Part shown: one piece after another, positions 20,101 to 33,200 of the stretch
Layout of the letters: every line of letters starts with the position of its first letter
Position numbering within the stretch: the stretch's first letter is position 1
Assembly (NCBI RefSeq): GCF_047511655.1
Contig: NC_133396.1
Location: 131,201,490-131,265,489, forward strand
Reading direction: 5' to 3'
DNA length: 64,000 bases
From: Castor canadensis
Lineage: Eukaryota > Chordata > Mammalia > Rodentia > Castoridae
The notes under the pieces: generated by a model
What the model was told of the DNA's origin: nothing
Databases searched by the model: none
Seen by the model: the letters and a program-made list of their open reading frames with translations, nothing else
Translations under genes and position numbers: made by a program

Positions 20101-23100
20101 TAATCATAAATATTTCTAAGACTAGTTTTCAATTGCTATTTACAGGAGCAAAAGTTTAATATATTATGAACCGCTTTTGTTTGTTAAGCTTTAATCAAAC
20201 AATTGCTTCAATGAAACCTCTTTGTATGGTTAATATATGCTAATATAAAAATTTGCTCTTCTGAATTAAAAGTAAATATTGAATATTGTGTCACCTTAGA
20301 ACTTTAGAAATAGCTTCTTAATGGTATTATTTCCTAATTTAGGTTTCTGTGACAAAAAAAAGCAATGGGAATAAAAATTACTAAAAGAACCCTTTATTTT
20401 ATTTTATAAGCTAATTACACATGTGTATATGTTATACTGTGCTTTCTCAACATTGTTCCTTATTTTTTTTTCCAACAAGTTACACTCTGCTCATCTGATC
20501 AGCCTTCTTGCTTTCTTACTAGAGTTGGCTGGAATTGGGAAATAAACAAAGAGCAACTGCTGCTACCGGCATGAATGATAAAAGTTCCCGGTCTCATTCT
20601 GTGCTGACCCTGGTCATGACCCAGACCAAGGTATTTTCGTTGTTGTTTATTTTCATAGGGAAGATAGTAAATACATTTTTTTCATGTTTTTCTTATTTTT
20701 TTCTATAAATCAAAAGGTGAAAGTATACCATATAACTATGCAACTATAAATGAATTTCAGGAAATTGCACAATAAACTTGAATGACTTTTGGTGTATACA
20801 ATAGTTTGTTATTTGTAATTTTTAAAGAATAAATAATGATGATTATTAATCTATTATTATATCATTGATAATATCAATATATGATAATATATTATCAATA
20901 ATATATGCTAACTAGAGTATTTGGAAAATTAGTAAAGATTTTTAAAAGTTCATTCATAGGTTCTACTATTCAAACCCCTGTAAATGTTTTGGTATATAAT
21001 CTTTCAGCTGTTTTATAGTCACATTTAAACAAATTCACAAAATATTTTAATGATTCTATGCTATTAAAATTCTTTGCAGAGATACTTTCTAAAAGCTATA
21101 TAATGTTCCATTAACTTACCGTTCCTCAGTTTTTTCTCTATTGTTAGACATTTATATTGATTATAAATGTCTTGCTATTATAATGCTGGGATAAATATTT
21201 TTGTGAATTAACCTTTATCTCTATTTATAGTTGTTTGCTTATAGTTATAACTGAATAGTAAAGGATTTTAATCCCTTTAAAGTTATTTCTTTTATTTTGA
21301 CATAATCCATTACTCAATGAAGTGTGGATATTTATGTATTATAAATTATTACAGATTAAAGAAGGGATAGTTTTAAAAATAAATGAGTTATTTGTCTTGT
21401 ATGTTTCCCTTTAAAGATGTATATTGACAGCAAGTCATAAGAAGAACTTAAGCTATTGTAATGTCATTTTCTTTAGACAGAGGTTGTGGAAGGGGAAGAA
21501 CATGATCACAGAGTAACAAGCCGCATAAGCCTGGTAGACCTGGCTGGCAGCGAGCGCTGCTCTGCAACCCACACGAGTGGAGATCGGCTGAAGGTGAATG
21601 GATTCCTCTCTTTCTGTCTCACTGTGTTGCCCAGGCTGGCCTTAAACTCGGTGTGAGCAATCCTCCTGCCTCAGTCTCTCAAGGAGCTGCGATGACCACT
21701 GCCTGTTTTGCTCTTCTCATTTTAATGAGGGCATTATTTTTAGGAATACAGAGTGAATATTCTTAACAACAGCAACAGCAACAGCAACAAAAGCCAAAAC
21801 ATATATAAATGCATATATATGTAATATCTGCAGTTTATAGATTGTATTGGTTGGGTTATTTCTGGTTGTTTTGGGTTATTCTCAAGAGAATTAATACATT
21901 TTGAGTTATAAAAAAGTGATAGTTTGTGGGAAAATATGTAGTATTATATGAATATATATATATGTATATATATATAGTTAAATAAATTTTCTGAATAGGA
22001 AATTTTTTTTTAATATTATGTACAGGAAGGCGTGAGCATTAACAAGTCATTGCTAACTTTGGGAAAGGTTATATCTGCACTCTCGGAACAAGCAAACCAA
22101 AGGAGGGTTTTTATTCCATATCGTGAATCTGTTCTTACGTGGCAAGTATCTTTTGGGATTTTGGGATTTTTGTGGTGGTACTGGGATTGAACTCAGCCTT
22201 GCTTGCTAGGCAGGCACTCTACTACTTGAGCCACTCCACTAGCCTGCAAATATCTTAAAGTACAACAAATTATATTAACTAGGGCTGGGGGTATATCTCA
22301 AGTGGTAGAGTACTTGTCTACCAAGGTTGAGGCTCTGTGTTCAATCAGTACTGTCCTGCCTCAAAAAAATTATTATAAAATGTAGTGAATAGTAAGAGGA
22401 AAAGAATGATAGGCTGACTTCATACAACTTTGAGATAGATGTGCTTAGTAATATGAATTCTAGAGCCAAATTCCCTAGATTTGAATCTCAGGTTTACATC
22501 TTATAAGCTATACAACTTTGGGCAAATCACTTAATGATCTAGCTTATTTCCTCTTCTATAAAACAAGAATCATAGCAATATCTATCTTTTAGGGTAATAG
22601 TGAGAAATAATTAATTGCTATGAAAGTCTTAATACATAGCATGTACTACATGAGTGTGAACAACTATTCTTATACAAGCATAAATATTCTTATATCTAAT
22701 TGTTATTAGTGTCTAACATGCATGCATATATGTATAAGGTGACATTCAATTATTTTGTTTGCCTACCACATAATGGTGAGCATATATGTGCTGTTTTCAT
22801 TAGTGAATGTTTTATTTCTAGTACATCACATTAAAATTACATATGTACACATTTAATATTCAGTTCTGAGATGCATTAATTACAGATTGGTGGTCCCCAA
22901 TTTATAATGGCCTGACTTACGATTTTTCTACTCTGTGATGGTGTGAAAGCAATGTGTGCTCAGCAGAAACCAGACTGTGAGGTTTGACTTTTGACCTTCT
23001 TCTGGATTAGTGATATGCTAGTGCATGTGAGGTACACTCACATGCTGGACAGGAGCTTGGAGCTAAGCTCCAGTCAGTTGCCTGAGCACGAGGTGCACAC

Positions 23101-26100
23101 CCCTACTCCACAGTGCGCCATGCTGCTCACTTGTGGTGTTTGCTAGGTTAGATGTATGAAATACATTTTAACATGATATTTTTAACTTATGATGGGTTTA
23201 TCTAGAAGTAGCTCAGCTCATGTCAAAGAGCAGCAGTATACAGTGCTGGCTGGGACCACTTCTCTATGAATGTGGTCCACCTCTTGATCGATTAGTTATG
23301 ATGTTCTTACCACCTTGAATCCTGTAATGGAAAGCCTATTTTTTGCCTTGGGAAAGTTAGGAATAGTGAAATTCATTCTGCAGTAATAAAAGATGTATTT
23401 TCAAGTCTCTTACTCTTTTTTCCCCCTCCAAAATAAAACTTTTGCACATAGTATAATACAGAATTTTTGTTTATATGTTCTCTCATCACTTTCAACATTT
23501 GTTGAGATGTCCAAGATACATAGTCCCTTTCCTAAAGTAGCTCACAGTCTGGTAAGGGAAGAGGTATCTTACTAAATATTTGATGGCTAGCCATTTTTCA
23601 TAAGCCTCTGCACAGAAACAATTTAGCAAGTAAGAGAAAATAAAGTGCTTATGAGATCTAAAAATGGCTACAAATACCAAAAACATTTTAAATGGTATTT
23701 TGAGTGAAGAGTATAATACAGTATTACATGGCCTATTTGTTTTGTGCTTTCTAGATAATTACTGTTATGAGGTTGTTGTAGAAATAAAGTCTAATTATGA
23801 CTTTTTCCCCTTGAAGGCTATTAAAAGAAAGTCTGGGTGGAAATTCAAAAACTGCAATGATTGCTACCATCAGTCCTGCGGCCAGCAACATAGAAGAAAC
23901 ATTAAGCACACTTAGATATGCTAACCAGGCTCGTCTGATAGTCAACATTGCCAAAGTAAATGAAGATGTGAATGCTAAGCTAATTAGAGGTGATTATTTT
24001 TCTCAAGATTTAAAAATTATTTTGCCACAATTTAGACTCACATATTAGTTCAGTCTTAAAATAAGCAGCTTTAAGAAAATCAAGGATTTTTTTCCCTTAC
24101 CTATTTATAACAGATTCCAGTTCTCAATCCTTCTGTGATGGGGAAAGACTGGTTACAGGGCAGTGAGATGGAGAATAAGCTGTAAGGGGAAACAATCAGG
24201 AAAAGGCTGTAGAAAATAGAGTGGGGCAAAGGAGAAGCAGGAAGTGTAGAAAAACAATTTACAGACTTAATTGGAGATGTGTATAGTAGAGTAACAAAAA
24301 AGTATTGATTTTTTAAATTTCTCTTATGACCTTTCCTTCATTGTTGTTCTATTTATTCTGTATTTTGTTAGTTTATTGACCCAAAGCTGTTTGAGCTTGA
24401 GTTTCTAGCATAGGCTATTTTCATTTATGCTAAAGACTGCTTCCTCTGTATCTCTTAGGATGCAGTTTAATACCTGAGAGGAATCTTGATTTGTACTTTG
24501 TACATCATTTTAACTTTGCTCACGTGTAATTACCATCTTTTCATTCCTTTTTGCCCTCTGTTCCTTTTTTAGCAGTAGAAGGCAATAGACACTTATGAGG
24601 TCAGAGCCAGAGAAGGATCAGTTTTCTCAACATAATCCATTCTTTCCCTTTACAAATGGGATTGTTTTCATTAAAATAAGCATTCTGGCTGGATGCAGTG
24701 TCTCACACCTTTAATTGTAGCTATTTGGGGAGGTTGAGATTAGGAGGACCAAGGTTTAAGGCCACCCTGGGCAAAAAGTTAGACCCCCATCTTAACCAAT
24801 AAGTCAAACAGTGATAGTGTGCCCCTGTGATCCCTGCTACTGGGAGGCATAGGTAGTAGGATCAAGATTTAAGACCAGCCCCGATTTTAGGGCTGTAAAA
24901 CCAAGAGCTCTTAACGCTGTGACCTGAGATTGAAGTTCTCTATGGGATGCCACAGTCACTCAGCAGTAGTGCTGTGCTTCACTGAGGAGAGACACAGATG
25001 GAAAAAAAAAAAAAAAAAAGACCAGCCCTGAGCAAAAACACAAGAGCCTATATAAAAAATAACCAAAAGTTTGTGGGGGGGGGGGTGGCGGGGAGGAAAG
25101 AGTGGTATAAGTGGTAGAACTCAAGGCTCTAAGTTCAAATCCCAGTACTACCAAAAAAAAATAATAAATAAATAAAAAACCCTAAGCATTCTGCATTCCA
25201 TCTTGAAAAATCTGTGATCTTTATTTCACATGTCTTTATGAGTAATGCTTGCCTAGGACCATCCCAGTTTATCTGTTGTCCTAGCACCCTCAGCCACTCA
25301 GAAGCATCTCACTTTGACAGTACCTTATATGGCCATCCTACTTAGGAAGGGGAAATTCATTGATATGGGAGCACTTTTTCAGATTAATGCTGGGTAGTGA
25401 TTTATGGATCATGTAAGTAAAGTAGAACTGGTTTCTGTTTTATTTTATTAGTGATATTTAAAATGTCAGATGAAATAGAACATTGGAGGATAATCCTTGT
25501 GTGGAAATCAGTACATATCAAGTGTTGTTAATCATGCATCTTTTTACAAATCTTCAGAATTGAAAGCAGAAATTGAAAAGCTAAAATCTGCTCAGAGAAA
25601 CAATCGAAATATTGACCCTGAACGATACAGACTCTGCCGGCAAGAAATAACATCCTTAAGAATGAAATTGCATCAACAGGAAAGAGACATGGCAGAAATG
25701 CAAAGGTAAACGTGGTCAACACCTTGAATATTAGAGGTGTTGATGTGGAACTGTAGGACTGGGAGGGACCCTAAGAGGACACTGCATCTGTCTTTCTCCC
25801 CACCTTCCCTGTGAACGGAGCAGCCTGCTTTCAGACTCGTGTTAACCGTTGCCTGATAGTTCCCTAATCTCCACTGACTGTCTCTAGATTCACAATTGTA
25901 CATATCTGGATTTTTTTTTTAATTCTTTTATTTTGTTTTTGAAAAGACTATGGAAAGAAAAGCTTGAACAGGCTGAAAAGAGAAAACTCCAAGAAACAAA
26001 GGAGTTACAGGTATTACTTCAGTGTTCTGATCTGATTTGGAAATCAGTATGCAAATTTAGTTCCTCAAATATTTATTGTATACTCCCTCTGTACAAAGTG

Positions 26101-29100
26101 ATATCATAAGGAGAATTATATAAAGAATTGTTAAGATCAAGATTGTGATTGCCTGGGGCCTATGATCTAGTTGAAAAGTTAAAATAGAAATAAAATGGCT
26201 TGTTACGTTCACTTTATCCACAGGTATTTATTAAATGTCTGTGTTGTCCCAGGAACAGGAGAAGCCAAGGTGAATAAGTATAGTTCTAGCTGTCAGAGAG
26301 CTTATAATTAGAAGACTGAAATGTGGTGTGACTTGATTAGACAGCAGCACATGAAACTGCCATTTTCATAGGTAAAAAAGTCGGAACACTTTTTTAGAAT
26401 ATGGTTCACTCTAATGCAGTGAAAATTACATAAAAGGAAGAGAAGTAGGGGAGAGGAGGGAATAATTTACTTTGAGGTGGGTAGTTGTGATGGAGGACTT
26501 CAAAGAGAAAGACAACCAAGCAGAGTTTTGTACAATGAATGAGAATTTGCTAGGCTAACAAGGTCATAATTTTCTAAGTAAAGGAATACCATGTTTAAAA
26601 GCATGAAGGCACAATACAGCTTGCATGTTGAAAGAATTAAGTTTCAGATGGTTAGAAATTAAAGCTGGAACAGAGTTTAGACTGGAGAAAGATGCAAGAT
26701 TCACATTGTGAGGAACTTGAACTTGGGGGAGTGGGAGAACCTGATGGGTTTTAAATGGAAGGGTAGTAATATGAGCAGACTTTCATTTTCAGTAAATTCT
26801 TCTGGTAATAGTGTGGAAAGATGAGTTTGAAGAACAGACTTCAGATTGCAGGGCAAGTCATTTAGGAAGCTGTTGCTGTGGTTAAGGCAAGAGATAAGAA
26901 GAGCTTGGAGTAAGGCAGAGACAATAGAAATGTATAGGAAGAACTGGAGTCAAGAATAGAGAAGAGCTGGGTGTGGGGGTTCATACCTGTAATCCCAAAA
27001 CTCAGGAGGCAGAGGCAAGAGGATCATGAGTTTAAAACCAGCTGAAAGAGGGAGAGAGGAAGGAAAGGAGATAAAACTACCATTATTGGGAGTTGTTTTT
27101 AGATGTGGATATTGAGAGAAATGGAAAAGTCAAGAATGACTCCCAGGTTTTAGAAATGCGTTCATTGATTGTGAAATCATGAGTCGTTGTAGTGGCAGAA
27201 GAAGAAGCCAGTTGATAGAGGGTTGAGAAATGGCAGAGATGAGGAAATAAGCCATACAGAGAACTCTTTGAAAATGAGAATTGTGGAAGTCAGGGAGAGT
27301 GGCTGCAATGTTGAGGCAAAGTTTTCATTTTTGGTTTGTTTGTTTTTTTGGTTTGTTTTTGTTTCTTTAAAAGGTAGAAAGTACTTGAATATTTTTATAG
27401 AGACCAAAATTCCTTAATGGAGGAAATTCTAAGAGGTTGGAGAAGATGATTTAAGAGCAAGGATAGTGGTATGTGCCTATAATCCCGGCACTCAGGAGGC
27501 TGAGGCAGGAGGACCATGTGTTTGAGGCCAGCCTGGGCTTAAAAAAGACAGACTTTGTCTCTCTAAACAAAAACAAAAATATGACATATGGAGTGGGGAA
27601 GTACTGTAAGAATTCAGAGGAAGGCGGGAAAACTTGGAATGGCCAGTTCAACCTTATAGAAGAGGTGTGATTTGAGCTGGGCTTAGGAGCTCAGGGAAGC
27701 TTTTCCATAAAGAAAGAAGAGAGCACTGTAGGAAGGGAAAATCACATGAGAGTTTAAGAGTCCTCCAAAGAGGGCGTGGGGACCAGTTTGGTTGGAACAA
27801 ATAGTCTGTTTATATGAGGCCAGAGGAAATGGGATTGGAAAGATATGATGGGCTTGTTAAGAACTTGATTTCCAGGTCAAGAAATTTAAGTTTTATCCTG
27901 TGGGAAATGAGAGGCCATTGAAAGTGTTTGACCAGGGAATTCACACTTTGAGATTGTGCTTTTAAGAGAACTCATCTGGTATGGAATGGGTTGACAACAA
28001 AAGAACCTGTGGGCAGGGTGGTCCAGAAGGCTGCTGCAGTAGTTCTTGGGAGTCCATAAGGGATTAATTAAGGTGATGACAATGAAAATGCCACCAGAAG
28101 AACTGATCCATTGTAAAGACAATGGTGAATAAGAATAGACCAGTTTGGTGATGATGGGTTGACATAAGAGTAGATTGAGGATGGTGAGGGGCAAATAAAG
28201 GCCAGCAGAACTCTACAAGTAGGATGGTAGCAGTCACAGAGAACTCACAAAGGAGAGATTCTAGAAAATCTTTAATTTGGGGGATGGTGGTGGTGCTGGG
28301 GCTTTCAGATGCTCAGCACACACTACCATCAAGCTGCAGACCAGTTCAAGGAACCATTCATTTATTGAGACTCTGCATAAACTAATTCTAATGTTTAACA
28401 GAGCCCACTCTTTTTTGGTGAATTTAAGAATTGCATGCTGTGGTTAAGATTAATTTTTTTTCACTTCCACCAGAAAGCAGGAATTACATTTCAAATGGAC
28501 AACCATTTGCCAAACCTGGTTAATCTCAATGAAGATCCACAATTGTCGGAGATGCTGCTATATATGATAAAAGAAGGAACAACTACAGTTGGAAAGTATA
28601 AACCAAACTCAAGCCATGACATTCAGTTGTCTGGAGTGCTGATTGCTGATGACCACTGGTATGTCACCTTCTAAAACAGAGGGCACCTGTACATTTTCAG
28701 AAGGTTTTTGTATCTTGTTAATGTGGGGTTTCCTTCCTTCATGGAGACATTCTTTCATACCAATTCTTTGCTATACTTCTTCAAATCTGTCTTTTAGCCA
28801 GGAAAAACACATTCTGAGTGTTTTATAAGAACAACAGGTGAGTCACTATCAATAAAAGGTATTATATAATGCTCTTAAATTATGTTTTTGATCTGTTGAT
28901 TAAAGGATAACTCCTTTTCTTGGAATTATGGGCATACAAGTAAACTTCTATGCCTCTTACATAGCAAAACTTTTGGTTGGATTGAAAAATTAAAATTTTT
29001 TGTTTTATGTGAATTTTGTTCACATGATTAGAGTGATACTTGTATATGTTTAGTATACAAGTATATGATACTTGTATCATACACAATATGATAGTGTTTA

Positions 29101-30192
29101 TAAATTTTTTGGTTCTACATTATGCTTTTAGTTTTGTCCATATAGATGCTCTTTTATTTTTACTGCTGCAAAGATTCTGTCATGCCCATTGATCTTTTAT
29201 ACTATGACAATCTGTCTGTTTTTTGATAGACATTTGGGTTGTTTTAAATTTTTTTGCTACCTTAACATCGGTGTGAGTATTTTTGTGTATGTCTTTTGAT
29301 ACAAATATAAAGTTCTGTAAAGCAGTTTCCCAGATGGTAAGCTGACACACTGACCCTGAGAGTCCTCAGGGAAGCTAGTTAGGAGTGTGGGATGTCTGAG
29401 CTGCCAAATCAGAGAGCAGTTTCTGTCTTTTCCCTAATGTGCTATGGAACTTTGATGGTATGTCCAATTATGCCATTATAATAATAATGTTTAAGATTTA
29501 GAATGCATGCCCAAGAGTAGAGGTTTTGAGTTGTAGGATATGTGCATATTCAACCATATTATGTATTTTCAAATTGTTTTCCACAATGTTTATCAGTGTT
29601 CACTCCCATTGGCATTGAGGATACATATTTTAGTCCATATCAGTGTCAACACTTAGTACTGACAGACTTTGATTTATGCCAATCTTGTAACACATCATCT
29701 CATTATGAATTCATTTTATATCTCCTCGATTAATAATGAGGTGAGCCTCTTTTTGACTTGCCTGTTTATGTCCTTTATCGTTTCTTCAATTGGATTTCTT
29801 TTTCTTTTTAATGATTTGTAATAGTTCTTTACATATTCTGTTTGCCAGTCCTTGGTAAGTTTTACATGTCGAAAATATCTTTTTCTAGTGTCCAGCTCAT
29901 CTCTTCACTCTCTTACAGTGTCTTGATTGGTTTTAGTACCTGGTATCAACTTTTTCCTTTATGGTTGTTAGTTTTGTGTTTTGCTTAAGAAAGAATGTTT
30001 TGCCAGGTGCTAACAGCTCACACCTGTAATCCCAACTACTCAGGAGGCAGAGATCAGGAGGATGGTGGTTCAAAGCCAGCTCTGGCAAATAGTTCACGAG
30101 ACCCTATCTTGAAAAACCCCTCACAAAAAATGGCTGGTGGAGTGGCTCAAGATAAAGGCCCTGAGTTCAAGCCCCAGTACCATATACACACA

Positions 30193-30223
<31 letters not shown>

Positions 30224-33200
30224 GAGAGAGAAAGAATGTTTATATTATATAATATTGAAGTCCTAGAGATGTCTGCCTAAATTTTATTCTAGGTGTTTTG
30301 ATGTTTTGTTTCACAATTTAAGGCCTTAATTAGCCTGGAATTTTTTATTTTGTGTGCAGTAGAGACCTATTTTTCTATGTGAATATTCGATTTCCCAGTA
30401 CTTTATATTAAATAGTATATTGCTTTTTTTGTGAGCTGCAACTCTCCTACAAAAAAATTTCTAAAAATAAGTAAATATATTTTTCTCACTAATACACCAT
30501 AGTCTTGATCACTTAAGCCTTGAAATGAGATTCCCTTGTTCTTCAGGTCCTTTGGCTCTCTGCTAATTGTTTTATTTGACAAATAAATACAGCATCACTT
30601 ACATCAATGACAAAGATATGGAACATACTTGCAAAAAATTAATAGTCCAGCAGGGGGCTAGGAAGGCTCTTGTTTGCCTTGAATTCTGTACTTTCCCATT
30701 TAATGCACTCATCAGTGTCTGTCTGACAAGACTATGAACTTCATGAATGCTGGTTTTCTATCTGTCCTCACTGATGACACAGATTTGGCTTGCAGGAAAA
30801 AGACTTCAGAACTCACTAATGTGTAGTTGAAGCATTAGATGAGGACTATATGCTCAGTGGGAAGGAAGAATTCATCTCACTTAGCCCTGAAGAAAAGCCT
30901 CCTAGGGACTCTAGCAGCCACGTGGAGCCTTGAAGGATGATGGAGAAAGGGAGAGGATGTCCCACGTTGAAGGAGTAACAAAAAAAGAAGGGAAGACAAT
31001 ATATTATGGCGAATTTAGGGTGCCAATATAGTTAATTGAGTGTGAGATGTGGTTCTTCTGGGAAAATAGTGCCAAACGAGGGATATTGGTGGTTGATGTC
31101 AGATTTTTGTGGAGTCCAAAACTCTAGACCATGGAATTTTGATGACCAAGTACACAGAAGCAGGAGAGGGAAGGGATCAGATCAAGTAGACACCGTTTAC
31201 CTGACTTAAACACTTGACTGGTGGGAGGGAGCTACTGCCTAGGAATGAACTGTTTTCCCCACATACTTTTCCTTGGATGCTTTAATTGAACTATTATTCT
31301 CATTACAGATTCTAGCATCTAATCAATAGCCAGAGGTCAGGTTAGGACTCAACTTTTGTGTAGTTTTCTTTCTGTCTAGATAGTCCAAATTGCTGTTTGG
31401 AGTTTCTTAGTCTCCAAGGAATATGTAGCACTTACAATTGATTTTCCACAGCATCATTGTATAGTCAGGGTTCACTTAGCTAGATGACTAAAGAGTATGC
31501 TTTTTCTTACTCTGTAATACCTCACTTTTCATGAGGGAAAAAAATGTCTTTTCTTGTTTTGTTTTGGTGCTGGGGATTAAACCCAGGGCTTTGCACATGC
31601 TCAGCAAATGATCTGCCACTGAGCATACTCTGCCACTACTTCTGACTCCTGTTCTCTCCATTGTTAAAACTCACTTGTAAAACCAAAAGCTCAAAAAATA
31701 AAAATGCTTAAAACTTTTCCATTCATATCCACTTATAGTAAACCATTGTTGATATTTTAATGTTTTTTTTAAAGAAGTTATACTCAAAATACATACAATG
31801 AAAATTCTTCCCACCACTGGTAAATAGAATTGCTAGAGAGACCAAAGCTTTCTTCATCAAACTTCAAAATGTAATTGAGGAAAAATAAAGTAATTTTAAG
31901 TTATTGCTACAAATTGCTGTGAATCTTAACACCAAGGGAATAACTCAAATAGGTTTATCTCACCCATTTTACATTTTTCTGTCTTTCATGCTTCTTATTT
32001 CAACAGTACAATCAAAAATTTTGAAGCAACAGTGAGTATTATCCCAGTTGGGGAAGCAAAGACATATGTAAATGGAAAACATATTTTGGAGCCTACAGTA
32101 TTACATCATGTAAGTGGATGGGTGTACCATGTAAGGAACTGTCTGACTTTGGACAAGTCATTTAATTTCTTTGAGGCCTAGATTTCTCCTTTGTAAGATA
32201 TGGGAGTTCACCTAGATTAAGAAATTCTTCATATTAATTCACTAGTTGCCTTCCTTTGTACATTCATAGACAAAAGCTATTATTACTGTGAATCAGTAAC
32301 TGCTGACCACTAACAGCACCATTATGCAACCTGTAAAGACATGGGCTTTGGGAACAGGTTCTGTGTGTTGAAATCCTGGCTCTGCCATTTGCTATGTGAC
32401 CTTTGTCAAGTTACATAACTAGGTGATGAGTAACATCACCCAGTCATGACACTTTTTAGAGTATTATTAATAATTTTCTCAGAAGCTGGGTACCAGTGGC
32501 TTACATATGGAATCCTAACTACTTGGGAGGTTGAGATTGGGAGATTATGGTTTGAGGTCAGCCCTGGCATAACCCCATGTCCAAAATAACAAGAGCAAAA
32601 TAGACTGGCGGTATGGCTCAAGTGGTAGAGTGCCTGTTTTGCAAGCGTGAAGCCCTCAGTTCAAACTCCAGTCCCATAAAATTGTCATTGTCATCATCTC
32701 AGAATAGGCATAAACCTGTCTGTTGCAGGTAAACCTAGATAAATGGTTATACTGTGTATCCTTCTTTTCAGGAGAGTGGAGGATTAAGTAAAGCAATACT
32801 TTGTATATAGTTTTTAGAACATTGCCTGCAAAGAGTAAAGTTTCAATGAATGTTTGTTTTATTATTAAGGTAGGTGTATATTTTTTAGTTTCTTCCTTCC
32901 CAAAATTGGGATAATATGTATCTTTTGAGTTTTGTGACATAAAAGAGAGAGAGTGTGTGTAAATTGCTTACCACAGTGTTTGGCATGTAGAAATCAAATG
33001 TGAATTGCTATGATTTTAACGTTTATCATTAGGTATAGTAGCTATTTTCAATTGTTGAGCTATGATTTTTCTCACCTCAAGTGGTAAATTTTTGTGTGTG
33101 CTTTAGGGTGATCGGGTGATTCTTGGTGGAGATCATTATTTTAGATTTAATCATCCGGTTGAAGTCCAGAAAGGCAAAAGACCATCCAGTAGAGATAATT

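Larger units (their letters stand above)
22142..23816 (+). other. KIF14 intron 10 (GC-AG type)
   Basis: 1.7 kb. Starts with GCAAGT, holds an antisense tRNA-like SINE immediately after the donor (22153-22245), an ID-like SINE (22278-22372), a MIR (22445-22640), an old DNA-transposon-like segment (22880-23215), and ends CTTTTTCCCCTTGAAG. Confidence 0.85.
23990..25557 (+). other. KIF14 intron 11
   Basis: 1.6 kb. Unique up to about 24680, then a sense composite SINE interrupted by a small-RNA-like insertion (24882-25017), then the tRNA-like half with an A-rich tail to about 25180. Confidence 0.75.
26011..28473 (+). other. KIF14 intron 13
   Basis: 2.5 kb. Holds two blocks of an old mammalian repeat (about 26640-27190 and 27660-28260), two sense B1 copies (26968-27030, 27462-27550) and L2/MIR-like remnants near 26060-26330. 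No coding exon is apparent between 13 and 14. Confidence 0.7.
28659..32006 (+). other. KIF14 intron 14
   Basis: 3.3 kb. Holds a long degraded antisense L1-like segment (about 29100-30000 and further), a sense composite SINE with perfect target-site duplications (29988-30241), an L2-like 3' end near 30720-30790 and an antisense ID (31562-31650). Unassigned from 30790 to 31540. Confidence 0.7.
32110..33106 (+). other. KIF14 intron 15
   Basis: 1.0 kb with a MIR (about 32335-32430 and 32690-32860) split by a sense composite SINE (32486-32685). Confidence 0.7.
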
